Shown: piece after piece, positions 24,101-32,647 of the stretch | Layout of the letters: each line of letters opens with the position of its first letter | How positions within the stretch are numbered: the stretch's first letter is position 1 | DNA from: Cytophagales bacterium | GTDB taxonomy: Bacteria; Bacteroidota; Bacteroidia; Cytophagales; Microscillaceae | Assembly: GCA_013298075.1 (NCBI GenBank) | Contig: JAAFJG010000033.1 | Location: forward strand, 1-48,257 | Direction: 5' to 3' | DNA: 48,257 nt | Notes under the pieces: generated by a model | Told to the model about the DNA's origin: nothing | What the model saw: the letters and a program-made list of their open reading frames with translations, nothing else | Databases searched by the model: none | Program-made: the position numbers and the translations under genes

Positions 24101-27019
24101 TCAGTTGTTTATCAATGCTGCTAATTGCGTACTATTAATACGTTCTTTGAATGAAATTTTAATATTTTCGTTTTTATTTTCGTTTTTATAATATTGATTA
24201 AGTGCTTCGAAATATTTTTTAGCAAAATCAATTTTGGCTTTTTCGTCTTCAGGTATTGCAGTAGAAGTTTTATAGCCTTTACTTTCTACCACCAAAAAAA
24301 CTTTATTTCCTTCTTTACTTTTGATAGCATAACAAAAATCAGGATTATATTCGCCCAATGGCGTTTTTATTTTGAGTCTTGGCAATTTCCCAAAAATTTC
24401 TATGCTATCAATATTTGGGTCTTGTTCTATAATTTCCAATTCAAAATCACTATCATATTCGATTACTTCTTCAAAAACCCATTTTTCTTTCAAATTAAAA
24501 TCATTGGTTATATCTTTTTGAAACTTGCCAACACTTCCAGTATCTAAATAAGTTTTTTCGTTGTCAGTTTTAAATACATTGGGTAAAACTTTGCCATTGA
24601 TGCCATCATATTTTACATTTGCCTTAATCATTGACACTAATTGTTTGCGGATAATTTCAGTTATTTCACGTTGGGCTTGAGCGGGATTATTGCAAAGTAT
24701 TTTATTTTTAAAATCACTACTCAATGCATTAAAAATTTTGATAATAAAAGTAATAGGTGTTTTGCTATTATTTGCTAAACTACGTACCAATTCCAAATAA
24801 TCAACTTTACTTTTATAAGAAATAGCACTCGTCAATTTTTCTGTAATAGCATCTTCTTTGCCTATTTTATTTATATTGAGTTCTGAGCGAATAGATTGCA
24901 GTAGAATTTCATCAATATTGAGCGATTCAATGTCTGTTTTTATGTTTTGAATGAGTTGATTTTCTTCGCTTTCGTGTAAATTTTCCAACATAAAAAAAGC
25001 GTTTTTGTTGATAGTATTCCACAAATCTTGAAAAGTTTGAAGATGTGTTGTTTTGATAAAAACTTTCTTTTTTTCTTTTTTATTTTCTGCTTTTTTAATA
25101 TATTGGTTGGCATCATTAGCAAACAAATTTTCTAAAATTTTTACTTGGAATTCAGGTAAATTTTGTTCTTTGAGGATTTTAGAAAATTCAGGAGATTTTT
25201 CAAATACATCAACTCCCGCAACGATAGCCTTAAAAACAATCATTTCGCTATTTTCAATTATTTTATACAATTTACGAACAGTAAAATCATCAAAACCGCT
25301 TTTTGCTTTGAGAATTATTTTGAGTTCTTGTTCAGTAAATATTTGGGCAATCAGAAACGAGTTACTTAATATTTCGTTTTGAATAGCCTCCACAAAACCG
25401 TGTTCTCTGCTCGAAACAACTACATCAAGATTATTGATTTTCCAAAATTCTTCTTGATTTCCTGCTAAGGCTTTTAATGTTTTGCGTTGCAAATTTTGAT
25501 TGACGCATATTCTCAAACCTCGCCCAATTTGTTGTAATTTTGAGATTTCAGTACCTTGATTAGAGAGTTTACAAATCGTAAAAACGTTTGGATTATCCCA
25601 ACCTTCTTGCAATGCCCAGATAGAAAAAACAAATCGGGTTGGACTTTCAAAAGATAATAATTTTTTTTTATCTTTCAAAATTTCATCTACGCCTGCTTTT
25701 ACTTTTTCGTCTGTATTGCCTTTATCACCTGAAAAATAGCCTTTATGCACTTGTAAATGCCCATCTGAATCAAAATCATCTTGTAAATATTTTAAATAAT
25801 CAGACAAAGCAAGTTCATTATTTTGTATAATTTCATTATATTGCAATTTATATTCTTCCTCAAAAATAGTTTTAATTTTTGGATTTTCTCCTCTAAATAA
25901 ACTTATATCACTTGTCATAAAAAACAAAGTAATTGCTTTTATGCCTTGCTCAAATAATTCTTTTTCTTTTTCAAAATGTATCTCGATAGTTTGCCTAATC
26001 ATCAATCGCAAAGCTTCATCAGACAACGCATAATCTATTTTTTCGATGCTATCATCAACCAAAATAATCGAATCTTTATTGATTTTTTTAATACTTTTTC
26101 CATTGAATTTTTGACCGATTCCTATTTCTCTTTTTACTACAACTTCATTAGTTATTGTATTTATAACTGCTTTTTTATTTTCTATATCGATGAGCGTGTC
26201 TATATTTTGGGATATTCCTTGTGTATAAACCACAATTTTTTTGACTAAATTTTGTCGAAAAGAAGAAATACTATCTAATACATAAGCCACATTTGACAAA
26301 ATTAAAGTATCTTTTTTCTTTGGAAAAGTAGCCCCAAATCGCAAATAATAATTATCAAAACCTTCAAAATAAGTTTTAAACGCATTGCCTTCAAATCGAT
26401 GTGGCTCGTCCATTATCACAATCGGACTTAGGCGTTTCAAACATTCCAAATAAGATTTTGGCGATTCTTGATTGTTAATAAATAAGTCAGGATTATTAAT
26501 TTCGTGTTGTAATGGTTTATTCAAAATATTATCACGACTATTAAAAGAACTTGGAGTCATCACCAAAACCGATAAATGTGATGCACCAATAAATTGTTTT
26601 ACTGCTGCAATATTTCCGCCTTCATACACAAAAGTTTCGATTTCTTTTTCTTTTTCATTGGCATAAAAAGCCTTAAAATATGATTTAGTATCTTCTAAAT
26701 TAGTTTTTGTTCCCTCACGAATAGGAACGCTTGGAATAAGTACAATAAATTTTTTATATCCAAAATTTTTATTCAATTCAAAAATAGTTTTGATAAAAGT
26801 AAAGGTTTTTCCTGTACCTGTTTCCATCATTATATCAATATTTTTGGTATTTTGGATAGGAAATTTATAGTTATGTTTGTGATGATGCGTATTTAATACA
26901 TCAACAAAATTTTCATTTTGACGTAAATTTTCAAAAAGGCTTGTAATATTATTCACACAATCTTCTTGATACGATTGTACTTCATATTGAAATTGCTTAG
27001 TTTCTACTTTTGGTGTCAT
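24101..27019 (-). CDS. res: Type III restriction endonuclease subunit (Res)
   Basis: This 972-residue subunit translocates on DNA with ATP and cleaves when two unmodified sites face each other. The superfamily 2 helicase part has Walker A METGTGKT (65-72), box II DEPH (204-207) and motif VI-like QQIGRGLRICVN. The C-terminal nuclease domain shows the PD-(D/E)XK set: D894 in NPDF and E912/K914 in VVESKG. It needs the Mod subunit for site recognition. Here res lies upstream of mod in the transcription direction, separated by 480 bp of repeats and a GxxExxY gene; the usual order is mod then res, adjacent. The frame is intact. Confidence 0.93.
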   Translation of the reverse strand: MTPKVETKQFQYEVQSYQEDCVNNITSLFENLRQNENFVDVLNTHHHKHNYKFPIQNTKNIDIMMETGTGKTFTFIKTIFELNKNFGYKKFIVLIPSVPIREGTKTNLEDTKSYFKAFYANEKEKEIETFVYEGGNIAAVKQFIGASHLSVLVMTPSSFNSRDNILNKPLQHEINNPDLFINNQESPKSYLECLKRLSPIVIMDEPHRFEGNAFKTYFEGFDNYYLRFGATFPKKKDTLILSNVAYVLDSISSFRQNLVKKIVVYTQGISQNIDTLIDIENKKAVINTITNEVVVKREIGIGQKFNGKSIKKINKDSIILVDDSIEKIDYALSDEALRLMIRQTIEIHFEKEKELFEQGIKAITLFFMTSDISLFRGENPKIKTIFEEEYKLQYNEIIQNNELALSDYLKYLQDDFDSDGHLQVHKGYFSGDKGNTDEKVKAGVDEILKDKKKLLSFESPTRFVFSIWALQEGWDNPNVFTICKLSNQGTEISKLQQIGRGLRICVNQNLQRKTLKALAGNQEEFWKINNLDVVVSSREHGFVEAIQNEILSNSFLIAQIFTEQELKIILKAKSGFDDFTVRKLYKIIENSEMIVFKAIVAGVDVFEKSPEFSKILKEQNLPEFQVKILENLFANDANQYIKKAENKKEKKKVFIKTTHLQTFQDLWNTINKNAFFMLENLHESEENQLIQNIKTDIESLNIDEILLQSIRSELNINKIGKEDAITEKLTSAISYKSKVDYLELVRSLANNSKTPITFIIKIFNALSSDFKNKILCNNPAQAQREITEIIRKQLVSMIKANVKYDGINGKVLPNVFKTDNEKTYLDTGSVGKFQKDITNDFNLKEKWVFEEVIEYDSDFELEIIEQDPNIDSIEIFGKLPRLKIKTPLGEYNPDFCYAIKSKEGNKVFLVVESKGYKTSTAIPEDEKAKIDFAKKYFEALNQYYKNENKNENIKISFKERINSTQLAALINN

Positions 27020-27324
27020 TTATTATTTGTATTTTATAATTGTAAAAATTTTTTAACAAAAAATAGTTTTCATATCCTAAAAAATAAAAAATAAAAAAAA
27101 ATCGATTTAAGTATTAACTTAATCTATAATTTAGTTTTTATGTTTAAAGAATAATAATTTTTATGATTTTATAATATTTGATGCAAATAAACATTTTTGT
27201 TTATTTTTTGATGCAAATAAACAAAATTTTTATTAAAAATGCAAAAAATATCAAAAAAAATAAACAAAAAAAGGACAAGTACAAACCTTGTCCAAATATA
27301 AAAATACAAAATCAAATAAAAAAA
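27020..27324. other. Intergenic region between res and dabB
   Basis: AT-rich, no gene visible. TGATGCAAATAAACA occurs twice (about 27179 and 27210), which may be a small regulatory repeat ahead of res. A terminator for the dab operon lies at its right end. Confidence 0.6.
27273..27293 (-). terminator. Terminator of the dabAB operon
   Basis: GGACAAG pairs with CTTGTCC around a 7-base loop; on the minus strand seven T follow. It lies 30 bp past the dabB stop codon. Confidence 0.8.
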
Positions 27325-29166
27325 TTACACTAACTCTTTCTTATATTCGCCTAAAAATAAACGAGTATAAATTCGAAGCGTAGCAATTCCATCAACCACA
27401 AAACAGACAGAAGTAATAAAAGTAATTAAAATTTGTTCAGATTGTATGTGTGTAAAAATTAAATCTTTGCCTAAAAAAGCAGTCGTAATCGGAAATCCTG
27501 CTAAACCTAAAGTGGCTAATAAAAATATAAAATTTGTTTTTTTATGATTTTCTGCATAACCATGAAAATTTGTTAGATCCAATTTTTCATTTTTATTTTT
27601 CAAATTAAATAAACAAATAAAACCCACTAAACCCGAAACTAAAATTCCTGATAAATAAATCAAAGTATGGTCAAGTGTAAAATATTGATTGAAAGAAACC
27701 GATAAATCAATCCATAAATGGCTCATGACTATCAAACCAAAAGCCAAAAATACATTATAACGCTCCGAAAAAGAACGGACAATAAACATCAAACCAAACA
27801 AAGAATAAACGATAGGTAATTGCTGCTCAACGGCTGGCAAAAAACTTATTTTATTATGCAACAAAATTCTGGAAATGATATAAATAGCCAATAATATCGA
27901 TAAAATAAAAGGATTTCCTATGAAATGAAAAGTTTTTCCTGCCCATTTGAGAGGTAGCCACAAAAAACGATACATAAAATAATCTAAATACCATTCTTTG
28001 ATGCTCAACACATAAAAAGAGTTTTTTATTTTTTGATACAATGAATTTTCTTGATGTTTTATCTCTTCATTATACGTATAAAACTGCTCTTTAATAAGAT
28101 ATGCGACGGTAGAAGGTGCAATCAATAACTGATAAGTTCTTAAAAAAGCATTGCCCATAAAATGAAATAAAGCCAAATATTCAAGCCCCAAAGCAATTTC
28201 AAGAAACATTAAACCAATTTGGGAAGACGAAGAATAAGCAATTTGCCCTTTGATAGAAGGCTGAACTCTCGCAATATAATTAGAAATAAAAGCAGTTGTC
28301 AAACCTAATACGCCTACTATAATTCGAACTACTAATTGATTTTCCCAAAAAGGAAAAGTTCTCATCAACAAAAACGCTCCCATGTGTACGGAAAGAGAGC
28401 CATAAAAAATAGCACTCGATGGCGAAGGTCCCTCCATTGCTCTTGCCAACCAAGACGAAAAAGGAAGTTGAGCCGATTTTACAATCGCAGCCAATAAGAT
28501 AAAAATAGAAATACTTGTACCTAAAATTGAGTGAGAAGTTAAATGTCCAATCACAATATCCTCGTTTGTCATTTTAGCAAAAGTAATATTTTCGTGCCAT
28601 AAATGATGACTTAACCACATTGTCAAAATCAAACCTACATCACCAATTCGATAAATGGAGAATACTTTCATCGCATTTTTGATAGGTAAATATCTATCTC
28701 TATAAAAAGCAATCAACAAAAAAGAAGAAATTCCCAAAATTTCCCAGCCAATAAACATCGTTTCGAAATTGCCTGATAAAACAACAATATTATACCCTAA
28801 AAAGAACAAAAACATACTATTAAAAAATCGTTTGTAGCCTTTTTCTAAGTGTAAATAATATTTGCTATATATCGTAACCATAAAAGTCAATAAACTTCCT
28901 GTCCATAAATAGACTGCGGTTACGTGGTCAAAATAAAAATCTATGAAAAATTCGTATTCTATTGATTTATACAAAATTATTTCTTTCAAATTCATATTTC
29001 CTACAAAAAACCAATAAACAATCGTAATAGGAGTTAAAATAATATGCAAAGAAGTAATAATTAAAGCCAGCAAGCCAATTTGTTTTTCTGTTTTGGAGGA
29101 GGTAAACAAACCAAATATTAGTCCTATTAAAGGTAAAACAACTAATATAGGAATTAAATATATCAT
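27325..29166 (-). CDS. dabB: DabB, proton-conducting partner of the DAB carbon uptake complex
   Basis: A 613-residue membrane protein of the NuoL/Mrp antiporter family with about 14 hydrophobic segments. It keeps the conserved charged residues of the proton path: the glutamate in GWEILGISSF (TM5) and the lysine in VKSAQLPFSSWL, next to MEGPSPSSAIFYGSLSVH. It lacks the long lateral helix that NuoL uses in complex I, and no other nuo gene is nearby. The dabA gene directly upstream makes the DAB assignment firm. DabB is thought to pass protons or sodium to drive one-way conversion of CO2 to bicarbonate by DabA. The 68-bp gap indicates co-transcription. Confidence 0.9.
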   Translation of the reverse strand: MIYLIPILVVLPLIGLIFGLFTSSKTEKQIGLLALIITSLHIILTPITIVYWFFVGNMNLKEIILYKSIEYEFFIDFYFDHVTAVYLWTGSLLTFMVTIYSKYYLHLEKGYKRFFNSMFLFFLGYNIVVLSGNFETMFIGWEILGISSFLLIAFYRDRYLPIKNAMKVFSIYRIGDVGLILTMWLSHHLWHENITFAKMTNEDIVIGHLTSHSILGTSISIFILLAAIVKSAQLPFSSWLARAMEGPSPSSAIFYGSLSVHMGAFLLMRTFPFWENQLVVRIIVGVLGLTTAFISNYIARVQPSIKGQIAYSSSSQIGLMFLEIALGLEYLALFHFMGNAFLRTYQLLIAPSTVAYLIKEQFYTYNEEIKHQENSLYQKIKNSFYVLSIKEWYLDYFMYRFLWLPLKWAGKTFHFIGNPFILSILLAIYIISRILLHNKISFLPAVEQQLPIVYSLFGLMFIVRSFSERYNVFLAFGLIVMSHLWIDLSVSFNQYFTLDHTLIYLSGILVSGLVGFICLFNLKNKNEKLDLTNFHGYAENHKKTNFIFLLATLGLAGFPITTAFLGKDLIFTHIQSEQILITFITSVCFVVDGIATLRIYTRLFLGEYKKELV

Positions 29167-29234
29167 TATAATTTTTTAAAAAGTTAGTAGTTTAAAAAGT
29201 TCGTTATGTTTTTATAACCAAACACTTTCAGTAT

Positions 29235-31745
29235 TTAATCAAAAATACGTGTGTGCGTATTGTCGTGTGAATGCTCCAAAAAATCATCAATATTTTTGAT
29301 GTGTTGTATGGTTTGAATCGGTTGATATTCTTCAAATTGTCCATTTTTAAACACATAAATAAGTTTGTTATAAGGATTGAAACAAGCCAAATTTATCCAT
29401 TGATTATAAACCCATTCGTGTAAAACACTCGATTTATTGATAGTATTCAAAATCACTTCAGGCTTATGTTCGATAATCAACATCAATCGAACTGGGTCGT
29501 GTAGTTCAACCATTTGACTTGGTAAACCTGTTTTTAAATCGCCATCAATGCCGTTGGCTACGCCAATCAAACCCATTACATTCAAGGATAATTTTGTGCC
29601 TACGCCTAATTTATGATTATCCACTTTTGAAAAATAATATTCGAGATTAATGCCGCCTATTACAGGAATAGCTGCACTCAACACATTAAACAAATAAATT
29701 CCGTCTAAATCGGTGCTATAATTATATGAATTTAAAAAAGAACGTCTATTCAAAAATAAATCTTTGCTCAGCTGTCTGCGTGCCACAATACACAAGGCAT
29801 CATTGGCGTGATTGAGTTCAGGGCGTGGTTCAAATAAGGATACAGAACGTTTTTTGAGGATTTTATGGATATTTTTTTCCTTTTGTTTTACATCAATCGT
29901 ATCAAAATAACACGCTCTTTCTTTCGAATTTTTATCACTCGATTGCATAAAAATTTTTTTATTGTGATGGTGTAATTTTTTATTTTCTTCTGATAATTCT
30001 ACTACATCATCATAAAATTGAAATTCATCTCGCGTGGTATCGTGAATGGCAGGTATAAATTGGGTTGTATCAGGAATGATGATATTTTTTTCGAGTAATT
30101 TTTCTCTTACTTTTGAATGATTTGCCATATAACAAAAAACTCTTGCATTGATAGAACCTGGTCTCCCCGAACACGCACCACAATCATAGGCTGCATAATG
30201 TGGATTATTGACGCTGGTTGCCCCGTGTCCGACTATGTACACGAGTTTGGCAAAATTTTCAATAAAGCCAATATTTCTTAATAAATTTTCGACCAGAACC
30301 GCCATTTCATCAATCGTAAAACCGATTTGATAGCCATTTTCTTGGTCTGATATATTTTTATTTTCGATAGTATAATGCGAAACTTGGGAAGTATGTTTAA
30401 GCGAAGAAACGGTGGCTAATTTCAAAGAAGGTCTAAACATATTCCAAAATAATTTGAAAATAGATAAAAAACCAAATGTATTGACAATAACCCAACCTCT
30501 AAATAATCGATGCGTGTGTTGAGATAAATAAACGTCTTTTTTCCTGCGTTCACGATGGTCATCTATTTCGCAAATCAAATGTTTTGGATTGATAGGCACC
30601 GGACAAAGTTTTATGTATGATTTTCCGCCCAATGGTTTGTACCAAAATGGCACGCCAAAAAATCCTGGTACGCCAAATGTTTCACAATTTTCGTCAACGG
30701 TTTCTAAGTATCTTCGCATGGAGCATTCTCTGTCATCAATGCAAAAAAGTGCTTGAAAAGATTTTTCTTTTGATTTTGCTTCCTTTTCTTTATGTGCTTT
30801 CAATCCGCCCAAAACGCCATCATAATAACTCCATTCGAATGCGTCTTGCCAAATTTTGATAATTTGATAATATTCTTGATTGTCAGTAGAAAAATCATGA
30901 ATATCAGATAATGTTGGAATATTTATTTTTTCAGATAAAGGTAGCCAATTTTTACCTAATTCAGCATCTAAGGCATCAATTTCTAATAAAAGTTCTAAAA
31001 TGATTAAATCTTTGAGCGTGGCAGGTTTTTTATCTAATAATCCGTGCGGATTTTGTTCTAATGTAGAGACCATTCCAGACCAACCTGTGTGCATAAATTG
31101 TTGGTCGTATAAATATTGTTTGTATAAAGTTTGGTCATTTCCCACCAATATTTTTAAAAGTTCTGTAATAGTAGGTATTTTTTCAGATAAAAGCATTTTT
31201 TTGGCTCTATTTGTTTTGAAAAAACTGACAAAACTATTTTTTTCTACGGCTTTGATAGAACCTAATAAACCGTATTCATCGGTTGGGAATTGCCAAATTG
31301 AAATTCCTTGGTCAAAATAAGCATTTAAAATTCGGAACAGACTTGGTCTTGTTCCTGCATTGAGGTCAATTTGATAGGCATCTTTCCATTTGTTTCTTAG
31401 TCTTCCTACTTTTGTTTCGTTGGGTTTTTGATAAGATTGATTTAAAACTTTTTCTTTCCAAATATGAAAATTTTCTTCTCCTTTTTCATCAATAATAATC
31501 TTATCTAAAATAGATTTTTCGATATGTTCGTGTAGATACATATCTCTATACTCTTCGATGGAAAGTGTTGTATTGTAGCCAAATATTTCGGAGGCTTGTT
31601 GCAGGGCAGTATAAAAGGGTTTATCTTGAAAAGAATGAAGTGTATTGTGATGAACAAAATCCTTTAGCGGCATTTGGGCAGGAAGATAATGTTTGAGTTC
31701 GTGTAATACTTCGTCTTCATCAAAAGTTGATTTTGAAGATGACAT
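29235..31745 (-). CDS. dabA: DabA, carbonic anhydrase-like subunit (DUF2309)
   Basis: This 836-residue peripheral protein hydrates CO2 to bicarbonate in the DAB complex. Its beta-carbonic-anhydrase-like zinc site is visible: C335 and D337 in LFCIDDREC, H507 in VGHGATS, and C522 in DCGACSG. The spacings (2, 170, 15) match those described for DabA of Halothiobacillus. The length is typical for DUF2309. In a heterotroph the pair probably supplies bicarbonate for carboxylases at air-level CO2 rather than a carboxysome; no RuBisCO gene is in the window. It is first in the operon, with a good promoter about 115 nt upstream. Confidence 0.93.
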   Translation of the reverse strand: MSSSKSTFDEDEVLHELKHYLPAQMPLKDFVHHNTLHSFQDKPFYTALQQASEIFGYNTTLSIEEYRDMYLHEHIEKSILDKIIIDEKGEENFHIWKEKVLNQSYQKPNETKVGRLRNKWKDAYQIDLNAGTRPSLFRILNAYFDQGISIWQFPTDEYGLLGSIKAVEKNSFVSFFKTNRAKKMLLSEKIPTITELLKILVGNDQTLYKQYLYDQQFMHTGWSGMVSTLEQNPHGLLDKKPATLKDLIILELLLEIDALDAELGKNWLPLSEKINIPTLSDIHDFSTDNQEYYQIIKIWQDAFEWSYYDGVLGGLKAHKEKEAKSKEKSFQALFCIDDRECSMRRYLETVDENCETFGVPGFFGVPFWYKPLGGKSYIKLCPVPINPKHLICEIDDHRERRKKDVYLSQHTHRLFRGWVIVNTFGFLSIFKLFWNMFRPSLKLATVSSLKHTSQVSHYTIENKNISDQENGYQIGFTIDEMAVLVENLLRNIGFIENFAKLVYIVGHGATSVNNPHYAAYDCGACSGRPGSINARVFCYMANHSKVREKLLEKNIIIPDTTQFIPAIHDTTRDEFQFYDDVVELSEENKKLHHHNKKIFMQSSDKNSKERACYFDTIDVKQKEKNIHKILKKRSVSLFEPRPELNHANDALCIVARRQLSKDLFLNRRSFLNSYNYSTDLDGIYLFNVLSAAIPVIGGINLEYYFSKVDNHKLGVGTKLSLNVMGLIGVANGIDGDLKTGLPSQMVELHDPVRLMLIIEHKPEVILNTINKSSVLHEWVYNQWINLACFNPYNKLIYVFKNGQFEEYQPIQTIQHIKNIDDFLEHSHDNTHTRIFD

Positions 31746-31867
31746 ACATAAATTTTTTTAGGTTCAATAATTAGGTAAATTGTTAAGTAAATTATTACAT
31801 TTACATTGTTTTCACTCAAAATATGCATAGATTTTTTTAAGTGATTTTTTTTTAGTTTTTGATAAGA

Positions 31868-31900
31868 CAAAGGTAAATATAATTCAATTAAAAATGCAAA
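31868..31900 (-). promoter_or_regulatory. Promoter of dabAB
   Basis: On the minus strand TTTG is followed after 21 bp by TACCTTTG (31868-31875), matching the Bacteroidota consensus. The -33 part lies inside the 3' end of the preceding gene. Confidence 0.65.
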
Positions 31901-32424
31901 TATTTTCTAAAATATTTTCCTTTAAAACCAAAATGTATATAAAAACCAATTTTTCTTTGGTAAATATACGGATTAAACCATAAAAATTTATATCGAAAAA
32001 ATAAATTATCTGTACGAATATCTAACCATTCTATTAAAATATTTTTTTGTTCAAAATCTAATAATTCTTTTTTAAAAATATCTTGTTTTTTAATATATTT
32101 AGCAAATTGATAGGCATCTTTTTGGTATCTGTCAGGCGTATCTTCTAAATTTGTAGCAAATTTTTCAAAATAAGTAAGCAATCTATTGCCCAACCATTTG
32201 GCTGTTTTTGGGCAAATATTTTCAAAAGCATTCAAACGTTTACGAACCAAAATTTGTCCATATCTTTCAATATCAATTTTATTTTGAGTGGCTAATTCGC
32301 AAGCAATTTTTTCATCAATACCAAATTCTTTTCCTATTTTTTGTGGATTTTCCCAAAAATAAAGCCTAAATTTTTTGTCTGTATAAAGTTTGGCTAATAA
32401 AGTTTGGTAATTTTTTAGGTTCAT
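31888..32424 (-). CDS. Hypothetical protein, 178 residues
   Basis: A soluble, helical, basic and aromatic-rich protein. The first 110 residues (LAKLYTDKKFRLYFWENP, later QILVRKRLNAFENICPKT) resemble the helical domain seen at the N-terminus of several uncharacterised bacterial proteins, with repeated Tyr-Thr-Asp and Lys-Arg landmarks. The tail is rich in Tyr, Phe and Lys. It lies upstream of dabA on the same strand, but dabA has its own promoter overlapping this gene's end. No function is suggested. Confidence 0.6.
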   Translation of the reverse strand: MNLKNYQTLLAKLYTDKKFRLYFWENPQKIGKEFGIDEKIACELATQNKIDIERYGQILVRKRLNAFENICPKTAKWLGNRLLTYFEKFATNLEDTPDRYQKDAYQFAKYIKKQDIFKKELLDFEQKNILIEWLDIRTDNLFFRYKFLWFNPYIYQRKIGFYIHFGFKGKYFRKYLHF

Positions 32425-32594
32425 TTTTCTCTGTGTGTTTTTTGTTATTCAAAAAACGAAAAATATAGATTGATTATTGTTTTTTTGGGAATAAAGAAAA
32501 ACTCTCTCCAAACTTAAATATTAAAATCTATAAAAAAACTATCCTTTTTCAAATATTTTTATTGATTTTGCTTTTAATTTGTAATAAAAAGTAC

Positions 32595-32602
32595 TATATT
32601 TG
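32595..32602 (+). promoter_or_regulatory. -7 element of the S46 peptidase gene
   Basis: TATATTTG matches TAnnTTTG exactly and lies 45 bp before the start codon. A TTTTG ends 24 bp upstream, slightly farther than ideal. Confidence 0.6.
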
Positions 32603-32647
32603 CAACTAACTTTATAAGTTTAATTTTTATTTAATTATATATTCAAC

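Noticed and set aside
27325-29166. NuoL subunit of respiratory complex I
   Set aside because: No other nuo genes are present, and the direct partner is dabA; the protein fits DabB.
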